This document shows positions 43,338 to 49,931 of a DNA stretch of 64,000 bases, in pieces (position 1 is the stretch's first letter; each line of letters starts with the position of its first letter). The position numbers and the translations under genes were made by a program. This DNA is from a virus. The notes beneath the pieces are model-generated. The model worked only from the letters and a program-made list of their open reading frames with translations. It made no database searches and was not told where the DNA came from. The stretch is from the IMG/VR virus record IMGVR_UViG_3300022853_001508, positions 1 through 64,000 of that record. One strand, 5' to 3'.

Positions 43338-43594
43338 AACTGAAAACGGCACAAACAGATGCATGCAAAAAGCAATTGCTTCGTCGTGGGTTCAAAGACG
43401 ATAAGTACAGCTCGCAGGTTTTGCGTCTTGGTGGAGACAAGCCAGGTGAAGTGGTTTATGATGCGTGGTTCCCTAATGATGGATACCCCAGTGATTGGTC
43501 TGTTGAAATCGACAAAGGGACTGCTGGCCCCAAAAACAGCATCGGTTGGTATGATTGGGATTGGACCAACACAATAAAACTTAGATTGGTATGA
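43334..43594 (+). CDS. paralog array unit 1, 86 aa
   Basis: First full member of eleven consecutive genes, each overlapping the next by ATGA. The shared protein plan is: MKLKT, a polar N-terminal helix around TDACKEALIRGGF, a variable 10-18 residue loop, LRLGGDKPGEVYD, W-F-P-x-D-G-Y, a segment F-V-R-I-x-K-G-T, a variable part, and a C-terminus W-D-W-T-N-T-I-I-L-R-L-V. It looks like a small one-helix plus beta-sheet fold, with no signal peptide, membrane helix or catalytic motif. This copy has RRGF and WSVEIDKGT. It is preceded by a remnant of another unit. Family not recognised; see the finding on the array. Confidence 0.85.
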   Translation: MKLKTAQTDACKKQLLRRGFKDDKYSSQVLRLGGDKPGEVVYDAWFPNDGYPSDWSVEIDKGTAGPKNSIGWYDWDWTNTIKLRLV

Positions 43595-43833
43595 GACTGA
43601 AAACGGCAAAAGATGCATGCAAAGAACAATTGATTCGTAGTGGGTTTAAAACCAAGTACAGCTCGCAGTGGTTGAGTCTTGGAGGAGACAAGCCAGGTGA
43701 GGTTTATGATGTGTGGTTCCCTCGTGGATACCGTTGGGATTGGTTCGTTCGAATCACCAAAGGGACTGTTGTTGGCTACAAAGACAACGGTGATTGGGAT
43801 TCTTCCAGTACAATAATACTTACATTTGTATGA
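43591..43833 (+). CDS. paralog array unit 2, 80 aa
   Basis: Shortest member. N-terminus reduced to MRLKTAKDACKEQLIRSGF; WFPRGYRWDWFVRITKGTVV in the middle. The C-terminus has diverged (WDSSSTIILTFV instead of WDWTN). The end of this copy matches unit 9 more than its neighbours, suggesting shuffling between units. Confidence 0.85.
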   Translation: MRLKTAKDACKEQLIRSGFKTKYSSQWLSLGGDKPGEVYDVWFPRGYRWDWFVRITKGTVVGYKDNGDWDSSSTIILTFV

Positions 43834-44105
43834 GACTAAAAACAGAAAAAACAAATGCAAAAGATGCAACAGATGCATGCAAAGAGGCACTGATTCGTGG
43901 TGGGTGTGAAACCATGACGAACAGCACAGAGGGGCTGCATCTTGGAGGAGACAAGCCAGGCGAGGTTTATGATGTGTGGTTCTATTGTGATGGACACCTT
44001 GAGGGTGAATTTGTTCGAATTTACAAAGGGACCGCTGCCTCCAAAACCAGCATTGGCTTTGTTTTTTGGGATAGGACCAACAAAATAATACTTAGATTGG
44101 TATGA
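43830..44105 (+). CDS. paralog array unit 3, 91 aa
   Basis: Start set at the ATGA overlap at 43830, not at the longer open frame from 43794. N-terminus extended (MRLKTEKTNAKDATDACKEA); GGCE replaces GGFE as in unit 5, and GHLEGEFVRIYKGTAASKTS resembles unit 5 in the middle. Confidence 0.85.
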   Translation: MRLKTEKTNAKDATDACKEALIRGGCETMTNSTEGLHLGGDKPGEVYDVWFYCDGHLEGEFVRIYKGTAASKTSIGFVFWDRTNKIILRLV

Positions 44106-44368
44106 AACTGAAAACGGCACAAACAAAAGACGCAACAGACGCATGCAAAGAGGTATTGCTTCGTGGTGGGTTTGAAAACGTGACGTACAGCGTGCGTCTG
44201 TTGCGTCTTGGAGGAGACAAGCCAGGCGAGGTTTGTGAAGCGTTGTTCCCTCCTGATGGATACCGTTGGGATTTGTTTGTTACAATCCACAAAGGGACCA
44301 TTTGGCCTGCCCCCAACGGTTTGGGTAATTGGGATTGGACCAACACAATAATACTTAGATTGGTATGA
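44102..44368 (+). CDS. paralog array unit 4, 88 aa
   Basis: MKLKTAQTKDATDACKEVLL start, identical over 16 residues to unit 5. The middle is distinctive: a VCEALFPPDGYRWDLFVTIH segment and a Pro-rich IWPAPNG before the standard WDWTNTIILRLV end. Confidence 0.85.
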   Translation: MKLKTAQTKDATDACKEVLLRGGFENVTYSVRLLRLGGDKPGEVCEALFPPDGYRWDLFVTIHKGTIWPAPNGLGNWDWTNTIILRLV

Positions 44369-44634
44369 AACTGAAAACGGCACAAACAAAAGACGCAACA
44401 GATGCATGCAAAGAGGCATTGATTCGTGGTGGGTGTGAAACCACGACGTACAGCTCGCAGGCTTTTGAGTTGCGTCTTGGAGGAGACAAGCCAGGCGAGG
44501 TTTATGATTTGTGGTTCCCTAATGATGGATACCTTGAGGGTGAATTTGTTCGAATCTACAAAGGGACTGTTGTTGGCTACAAAGACAACGGTGATTGGGA
44601 TTTTTCCAATAGAATAATCCTAATATTGGTATGA
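44365..44634 (+). CDS. paralog array unit 5, 89 aa
   Basis: Has the longer variable loop TTYSSQAFELRLGGDKPGEV shared with unit 7. GYLEGEFVRIYKGTVVGYKD combines a unit 3-like and a unit 2-like part, and the end is WDFSNRIILILV: a mosaic of other copies. Confidence 0.85.
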   Translation: MKLKTAQTKDATDACKEALIRGGCETTTYSSQAFELRLGGDKPGEVYDLWFPNDGYLEGEFVRIYKGTVVGYKDNGDWDFSNRIILILV

Positions 44635-44882
44635 AACTAAAAACGGCAAAAGATGCATGCCAAGAGGCACTGATTCGTCGTGGGTTCAAAAAACACAATG
44701 GGGACATGTGGCGGTTGCGTCTTGGAAACAAATCAGGTGAGGTTTATGAAGCGTGGTTTCCTGGCGATGGATACCGTAGGAGCGGATTCGTTCGAATCTA
44801 CAAGGGGACCGTTGGGGGCTCCAAAACCATCAGCGGGGTTGATTGGGATTGGACCAGTACAATAAGACTTAGATTGGTATGA
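44631..44882 (+). CDS. paralog array unit 6, 83 aa
   Basis: Short N-terminus (MKLKTAKDACQEALIRRGFK). The GG-D-KPGEV motif is altered to LGNKSGEV, and the loop contains NGDMWRLRL, a change shared in part with unit 9 (HLWRLWLGEKKSGE). Confidence 0.85.
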   Translation: MKLKTAKDACQEALIRRGFKKHNGDMWRLRLGNKSGEVYEAWFPGDGYRRSGFVRIYKGTVGGSKTISGVDWDWTSTIRLRLV

Positions 44883-45157
44883 AACTGAAAACGACAACAA
44901 AAGATGCATGCGATGCAAGCGATGCATGCCAAGAGGCATTGATTCGTGGTGGGTTCGAAGACACGACGTACAGCTCGCGGGCTTTTGAGTTGCGTCTTGG
45001 AGGAGACAAGCCAGGTGAGGCTTATGATGTGTGGTTCCCTCGCGATGGATACCGTTGGTATTTATTTTTTCGAATCCACAAAGGGACCATTGGGCCTGCC
45101 TCCAACAGTTCGGTTGATTGGGATTGGACCAGTGAAATAAGGCTTAAATTGATATGA
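44879..45157 (+). CDS. paralog array unit 7, 92 aa
   Basis: Longest member: the DAC element is duplicated (DACDASDACQEALIRGGFED), as in unit 11. Middle FFRIHKGTIGPASNSSVDWD; the end is WTSEIRLKLI. Confidence 0.85.
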   Translation: MKLKTTTKDACDASDACQEALIRGGFEDTTYSSRAFELRLGGDKPGEAYDVWFPRDGYRWYLFFRIHKGTIGPASNSSVDWDWTSEIRLKLI

Positions 45158-45420
45158 GACTGAAAACGACAACAGCAAACGCATGCCAAGAGACATTGCT
45201 TCGTGGCGGGTTCGAAGACGCGAACAACCCACAGTGTTTGGTTTTGCAACTTGGTGGAGAAAAGCCAGGTCCAGTGATTTATCAAGTGTGGTTTCCTCAC
45301 GATGGAGACCGAAGGGATTGGTTCGTTCGAATCCGCAAAGAAACCGTTGCTGGCCCCAAAATCAGCGATGGTTGGGTTGATTGGGATTGGACCAATGTAA
45401 TAACACTTATATTGGTATGA
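45154..45420 (+). CDS. paralog array unit 8, 88 aa
   Basis: Lacks the TDA element (MRLKTTTANACQETLLRGGF); GGEKPGPVIYQVWFPHDGDR and RKETVAGPK are unusual among the units. C-terminus WDWTNVITLILV. Confidence 0.85.
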   Translation: MRLKTTTANACQETLLRGGFEDANNPQCLVLQLGGEKPGPVIYQVWFPHDGDRRDWFVRIRKETVAGPKISDGWVDWDWTNVITLILV

Positions 45421-45680
45421 GACTAAAAACAGCAACAGATGCATGCCAAAAAGCATTGATTCGTGGTGGGTTCGAAGCCTCGATAAGGCACCTCTGGCGG
45501 TTGTGGCTTGGTGAAAAAAAGTCAGGTGAGGCTTATGAAGTGTGGCTCTCTCCTGATGGATACCGCAGTGATTGGTTCGTTCGAATCCATAAAGGGTCTT
45601 TAGTTACGCTTGCCTCTAAAGACCATCGTGGCTTTATTGAATGGGATTCTTCTAATCCTATAACACTTATATTTGTATGA
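45417..45680 (+). CDS. paralog array unit 9, 87 aa
   Basis: Start set at the ATGA at 45417 although the frame is open from 45381. The most diverged member: LWLGEKKSGEAYEVWLSPDG replaces the GGDKPGEV block, and the end reads WDSSNPITLIFV. Confidence 0.85.
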   Translation: MRLKTATDACQKALIRGGFEASIRHLWRLWLGEKKSGEAYEVWLSPDGYRSDWFVRIHKGSLVTLASKDHRGFIEWDSSNPITLIFV

Positions 45681-45937
45681 GACTGAAAACGGCAAAAACG
45701 ACATCAACAGAGGCATGCAAAGAACAATTGATTCGTGGTGGGTTTAAAACTATCAGCCCGTGGCAGTTGCGGCTTCAAAATAAGCCAGGTGAAGTGGTTT
45801 ATGGAGCGCACTTCCATTCTTATGGATACCTTGGGGATAGATTCGTTCGAATCGACAAAGGGACCGTTGTTGGCCCCAAAACCATCAGCTTTGTTTCTTG
45901 GGATTGGACCAATACAATAATATTTAGTTTGGTATGA
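45677..45937 (+). CDS. paralog array unit 10, 86 aa
   Basis: MRLKTAKTTSTEACKEQLIR start with a TTSTE insert. LQNKPGEVVYGAHFHSYGYL lacks the GGD and the WFP of other units. End WDWTNTIIFSLV. Confidence 0.85.
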   Translation: MRLKTAKTTSTEACKEQLIRGGFKTISPWQLRLQNKPGEVVYGAHFHSYGYLGDRFVRIDKGTVVGPKTISFVSWDWTNTIIFSLV

Positions 45938-46197
45938 GACTGAAAACAGCACAAACAGATGCATGTAATGCAAGTGATGCATGCAAAGACGCATTGATTC
46001 GTGGTGGGTTTGAACCCACGAAGCGGTACCCATATTTGGTAGCGTTGCGTCTTCAAAACAGGCCAGGTGAGGTTTATGAAGTGTGGTTTCCTGATGGATT
46101 CCCTGGGGATTGGTTCGTTGAAATCCACAAGGGGACCGCTAGGCCTGTCCCCTGGATTGAATGGGATTGGACTACAATAAGACTTATATTGGCATGA
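45934..46197 (+). CDS. paralog array unit 11, 87 aa
   Basis: Last full member; DACNASDACKDALIRGGFEP duplicates the DAC element as in unit 7. LQNRPGEVYEVWFPDGFPGD is like unit 10 in the LQN part. Followed by two truncated headers in one frame. Confidence 0.85.
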   Translation: MRLKTAQTDACNASDACKDALIRGGFEPTKRYPYLVALRLQNRPGEVYEVWFPDGFPGDWFVEIHKGTARPVPWIEWDWTTIRLILA

Positions 46198-46259
46198 GAC
46201 TAAAGACAACAAAAATTGATATGAGACTAAAAACGACAACACAACAAAATGTAACTTGA
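46194..46259 (+). pseudogene. two truncated unit headers at array end
   Basis: After the last full unit an ATGA start leads into MRLKTTKIDMRLKTTTQQNV and a stop. It contains the N-terminal MRLKT twice, so two collapsed units remain. It mirrors the C-terminal remnant at the left edge of the array. Confidence 0.75.
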
Positions 46260-46278
46260 AACTTTTTCTGGTTTATTG

Positions 46279-46288
46279 CGTATATTGG
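46279..46288 (+). promoter_or_regulatory. candidate second-class promoter
   Basis: GCGTATATTGG region, TATATTGG at 46281-46288, about 45 nt before ATG 46333. Same core as at 31163, 43269 and 57056. Confidence 0.35.
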
Positions 46289-46332
46289 TTATGCTATTAA
46301 AAACAACCCGTTACATATCTAAATACTAGTTT

Positions 46333-46734
46333 ATGATGAAATGGAATCAAAATGATGGAGGTCGAGTCGAGGCTGGCTTCGAACCCACAGATGGAGCTTG
46401 TGTTTATCGAGCTGTAGCTATTGTTACTAAGGAGCCATACCAAAAAGTTCATGATGTTCTGCTTAAACTAAGCTTGGATGATGACCCCAAGCATGAGGGT
46501 AGTGGAGTTCAGTTCCACGTACTCGATAAGTATATGGCTGAGCATGGATGGAAATGGACAAATATGCGTCGTCCAGTGCCACCACAGAATGAATTAATGC
46601 CAAAAAGAACAATTGCAGCCTTGGCAACAGACCATTTGGTTGCATGTGTTGACGGAGTATTCCAAGACACGCATGACTTCACAGCTGGAGCAGGAGCAAA
46701 AAGACAAATCGAAGGATATTACGAACAGGCTTAA
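46333..46734 (+). CDS. papain-like-fold protein with Cys-His-Asp residues, 133 aa
   Basis: MMKWNQNDGGRVEAGFEPTD start. GACVYRAVAIVTKEPYQKVH (Cys23), then DHLVACVDGVFQDTHD (His101, Asp112) is the pattern of a small phage and bacterial family I know only as hypothetical proteins of papain-like arrangement (C-x2-R-A-[IV]-A-I-x-x-x-x-x-Y-x-x-V...H-L-x-A-V-x-D-G-x-x-x-D-T). Catalysis is not proven. Follows the array and ends at a shared terminator. Confidence 0.6.
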   Translation: MMKWNQNDGGRVEAGFEPTDGACVYRAVAIVTKEPYQKVHDVLLKLSLDDDPKHEGSGVQFHVLDKYMAEHGWKWTNMRRPVPPQNELMPKRTIAALATDHLVACVDGVFQDTHDFTAGAGAKRQIEGYYEQA

Positions 46735-46738
46735 GCAA

Positions 46739-46776
46739 AAAAAAGGGCTCCCTTTTGGGAACCCTTCTTTATGGTA
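46739..46776. terminator. bidirectional terminator between array block and gp23
   Basis: AAAAAAAAGGGCTCCC TTTT GGGAACCCTTCTTT: AAGGG-TCCC pairs with GGGA-CCCTT across one mismatch. T runs on both sides serve the plus gene at 46734 and the gp23 gene at 46807. Confidence 0.75.
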
Positions 46777-46806
46777 TTGTTGGTCAAACCAACCAATCTT
46801 TGCAGA

Positions 46807-48453
46807 TTAGTAAGTGTTGATATTGTCAACGTATACGACTCCGTAGAAACGGTTGTTAACCATCTTCTTGGCGTAACGAGTCATGATACCTTTACGAGGT
46901 GTAAAGTCGTTCGGGTCATAAATTGTTTGCGTCAATTGAAGAGGGATGTACGGCGCGTAGATATAACCTGCTTCCAAGAAGGTGTTACCCTTGTGTCCTA
47001 GAAGAACGATTTGTGCTGGCAAATATGGGTCTTTGTAGACAACATATCTGTTAGCCAAGTTACCGATTTTCTCAACACCCAAGTTGTACTTTTCAGCTTC
47101 TGGTGAAGCAGAACCGTCAACGTGGAAGTATTCGAGGTCATCGAAAATAGCACCTGCCTCTGCAGAACATACAATCCAGTTAGCACCACCTCTCAATGTC
47201 GCCTTGTGAATTTGAGCTGATAGCTCATTTACACGAGTGATGAGAGTTTGATTCCAATCTTTTTGTGTTCCAAAGAAGTTGGCGTTGTTAGCCAATCCGT
47301 TGTAATCCCAACGAGCTTTAAACGGCGCACCGTTAATAAGGTCGATAATGATTTCTCTGTCGATTTCCGCTGCAACGTGCTCAGAAAGAAGAGCTGTAAG
47401 CTCAGCTTCTGCATCAATTGAGTGGTAAGCCTCAAGGTCTTGAGCAAGCTCAGGAGTCCAGTGTGCTCTCAACTTTCTAGTAACAGTGTTAACTGTAACA
47501 GAAGAGAAACGGATTGTGATTTCAGCCATCTCACTTTTCGCCTCTAGGTCGTTGAAGATTTCGTAAGCTGGAGTGATGGTGAACCTCACGGCTGCGCCGA
47601 ATTCAGTTCCACCTGAGTTCAAGTTGGCAACTGCGAAGTCAGAACCGTAAACACCTGCTGGACGAAGGTCAAGGACCACATCAGCATTGTTTCCAGCGTA
47701 CTGGTCTTCTGTCCAAGTTTGAATTTGGCTAAAGAATGGTACTGAGCCACCAGCTGCTACTACAAGCGTGTTCGAAGAACCAGCAGAGTAATAGATTTCC
47801 GTAGTAGATGAATAACGTAATGTTGCAGACGATTGCTGCTTCGACACGTCGAATCCAGTGTCCAATGCAAACGTTATATTAGAAAGACCACCTACAAACG
47901 AACTACCTGAAATTATTTGAAACGTACCTGTAACAGTTTCACCCGTTCCAAAGGAAAGGTCAAACCCGTGATTGTTGTAAAAACGTTCGTATGCAGTAGT
48001 GTCAGCAAAATTAGGCCCTACGTTTTGGTTGGCTGTGTTTTTTGGTGCAGTTTTAGATGCTCCAGCAACTTCGGCAGTTCTACCGATTTCATTGTTAAAT
48101 GTATTGTCACTATTGTTAAAGGAAACTCTAGCATCCATGTAGAACAGTAGTCCAGATGGAAGTGCGAGTGGTTGTACAGATACAAGCTCATTAGCAAGTA
48201 GTCGAGAGAATACCCTTCTTACGATAGGGAAAGCAACTGTGTCGAAACGACCAGCTGATGCATCGAGTGTTACCTCGTTAAGCATCGCCTGTGCTTGATT
48301 CTCAAGAAGCTGTGCTACGTTCGATTTCTGTGTACCACGCAAACCTTCCAATAGACCTGAGTCATCCCAGTTCTTCACGATAGCTGTGCGTTGTTCAGCA
48401 AGGTTCTTGAATGTTGTCATTCCAACCTTACCACTTCTTAGCAATTCGCTCAT
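46807..48453 (-). CDS. gp23: major capsid protein (T4 gp23-like)
   Basis: 548 aa. AHWTPELAQDLEAYHSIDAE with the following AELTALLSEHVAAEIDREII is the gp23 signature. The HK97-like N-terminal region holds an LLENQ segment and FPIVRRVFSRLLANELVSVQ. Part of the N-terminus (about 60 residues) is likely removed by gp21 during prohead maturation, as in T4. It assembles the capsid hexamers around the core. It is the third gene in gp21-gp22-gp23 order. No clear late-type motif directly precedes it; expression probably runs from the motifs before gp22 and gp21. Confidence 0.93.
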   Translation of the reverse strand: MSELLRSGKVGMTTFKNLAEQRTAIVKNWDDSGLLEGLRGTQKSNVAQLLENQAQAMLNEVTLDASAGRFDTVAFPIVRRVFSRLLANELVSVQPLALPSGLLFYMDARVSFNNSDNTFNNEIGRTAEVAGASKTAPKNTANQNVGPNFADTTAYERFYNNHGFDLSFGTGETVTGTFQIISGSSFVGGLSNITFALDTGFDVSKQQSSATLRYSSTTEIYYSAGSSNTLVVAAGGSVPFFSQIQTWTEDQYAGNNADVVLDLRPAGVYGSDFAVANLNSGGTEFGAAVRFTITPAYEIFNDLEAKSEMAEITIRFSSVTVNTVTRKLRAHWTPELAQDLEAYHSIDAEAELTALLSEHVAAEIDREIIIDLINGAPFKARWDYNGLANNANFFGTQKDWNQTLITRVNELSAQIHKATLRGGANWIVCSAEAGAIFDDLEYFHVDGSASPEAEKYNLGVEKIGNLANRYVVYKDPYLPAQIVLLGHKGNTFLEAGYIYAPYIPLQLTQTIYDPNDFTPRKGIMTRYAKKMVNNRFYGVVYVDNINTY

Positions 48454-48501
48454 TGTGTTGTGTTTTTGTGTTTATTATTAATTAGTTAATTCGTCAGTCA
48501 A

Positions 48502-49887
48502 TTATGATTCGCGACGACTGATTCCTGCGAGTTTTTTCATCCTCTTCATCTCAGCACTTTCATGAAGAACTACATGCTCAGACTGGTTCTGCGGTCTCGC
48601 AGCTCTCGAAGGAGTTGCTGAAATCTCAGACTTGATGTCTTTTACAGTTAGTTTGTTTTCAGAAATAATACTGTTGTACAGCTTCTTTGCATCATCAGCG
48701 TTAGCTGCTTTATCAAAAGACTCTGCGATTTGAAGTTTCTCTTTCTCGGAGAATCCACCATTTGCAAACAATTTGTTAGCGTAAGCAAGTTTGGCGTTAA
48801 AAGTCTGCATCTCGTTGAATTGACTTCTGAGTTCAACAAACGACTGATGGAATTTCTTAATTTCACCTTTCTGTTCGTTGACTTTTGCTTTTAAACTCTC
48901 GTTTTCCTTATTAAGCTCAGCGATATTCGCCTCATTATGAGCTGTATTCTTGTTTCCCTTTTGGGAAGTAGATTCTTTTACTGCGGCTTTGCGGCTTCTG
49001 TTTTTAACAGCAACCTCAGGACCTGCACTTGTGCCAGTACTTCTTTGCACTGAATGGCTGTGTCCCATCATCTTCACTTCGTCGAGTTCATCTTCCTCTT
49101 CATCTAAATCAAGAGCGATTTCATATAACTCGTCTTCGTCCTCCATGATATCGTCCATTGTGATATCATCGTCATTCGGACCAACTCTGTCTTTCGCACC
49201 AAATCTTCCATCCATACCTAGATATTCATCATCTTCGGCATCCATTTCATCAATGATTTCGAAAATCTCTTCCATGTCAAACTCTTCTGCCACTGGAGGA
49301 GCCATTGCTGCCTCTGGCGCATCGTCTACGATGTCGATTTCTCCACCCGCTGCTGGGTCCGCCCCTAACTCTCCTCCGCTTTGAGCAATCAAAGCTTTTA
49401 TTCCGCTAATGATTTGGTCTTCTGGCTGCCCTTCTCCCATTTCTGGCTCTGGCACAGCTTCTGGTGCTGGTGCTGGTGCTGGTGCTGGTGCCGCCTCAGG
49501 AGCCGCCCCCATTTCTGGTGCCAATGGCTCTTGTTCGTCGAGGTAATTCATTTCGTTTTTAATTTGATATGATTCGGCGTCATCTGAGATTTCAAACATC
49601 TCATCTGCGTCTTCTTCTGGTGCTGTTACTGTTTCCAAATCTTCGTCGCTTCCCGCATCTACTGATACGTCATCGCCATCGACATTTATTGTTACGGTTA
49701 CACCTTCACTTACTATTTCTTTGTCCTCTAGAGGAACGTCCTCTTGAATCTCCTCGTTCATAAGCGAAAGAATTCGTTCTTCTACTTTTTCTTCGAGTTG
49801 GTTCATGAGTTCAGCCTTAGCTGTGTCCTTCAAAGATTTGAAGTCCAAGAATGCTTTTTCTAATGATGTTTGCTCGTTTTGTGGCAT
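48502..49887 (-). CDS. acidic prohead core protein (gp22-like)
   Basis: 461 aa, extremely acidic. A Pro-Ala repeat (PAPAPAPAPE) and Asp/Glu runs fill residues 60-270, a coiled coil follows at about 330-380, and the C-terminus ends in the basic tag MKRMKKLAGIS. Scaffold core proteins of T4-like phages are acidic, helical and degraded by gp21. Its place between the protease and the major capsid gene is that of gp22. Identity is by position and composition. The terminal tag is shared with the protein at 63708-64000. Confidence 0.7.
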   Translation of the reverse strand: MPQNEQTSLEKAFLDFKSLKDTAKAELMNQLEEKVEERILSLMNEEIQEDVPLEDKEIVSEGVTVTINVDGDDVSVDAGSDEDLETVTAPEEDADEMFEISDDAESYQIKNEMNYLDEQEPLAPEMGAAPEAAPAPAPAPAPEAVPEPEMGEGQPEDQIISGIKALIAQSGGELGADPAAGGEIDIVDDAPEAAMAPPVAEEFDMEEIFEIIDEMDAEDDEYLGMDGRFGAKDRVGPNDDDITMDDIMEDEDELYEIALDLDEEEDELDEVKMMGHSHSVQRSTGTSAGPEVAVKNRSRKAAVKESTSQKGNKNTAHNEANIAELNKENESLKAKVNEQKGEIKKFHQSFVELRSQFNEMQTFNAKLAYANKLFANGGFSEKEKLQIAESFDKAANADDAKKLYNSIISENKLTVKDIKSEISATPSRAARPQNQSEHVVLHESAEMKRMKKLAGISRRES

Positions 49888-49902
49888 CGTTAATTTGGTT
49901 GC

Positions 49903-49920
49903 TTGTGAATAAATAATTCA
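49903..49920 (-). promoter_or_regulatory. late-type promoter motif before gp22-like gene
   Basis: Gene-strand TGAATTATTTATTCACAA, ending 15 nt before ATG 49887. Confidence 0.55.
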
Positions 49921-49931
49921 GAAAACGTGTT

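Noticed and set aside
43334-46197. CRISPR, minisatellite or diversity-generating retroelement
   Set aside because: Units are full ORFs of about 260 bp with coding-type variation; no reverse transcriptase or template repeat is present.
48950-49384. Plus-strand Ser-rich ORF opposite the gp22-like gene
   Set aside because: Mirror image of acidic codons; no start context.
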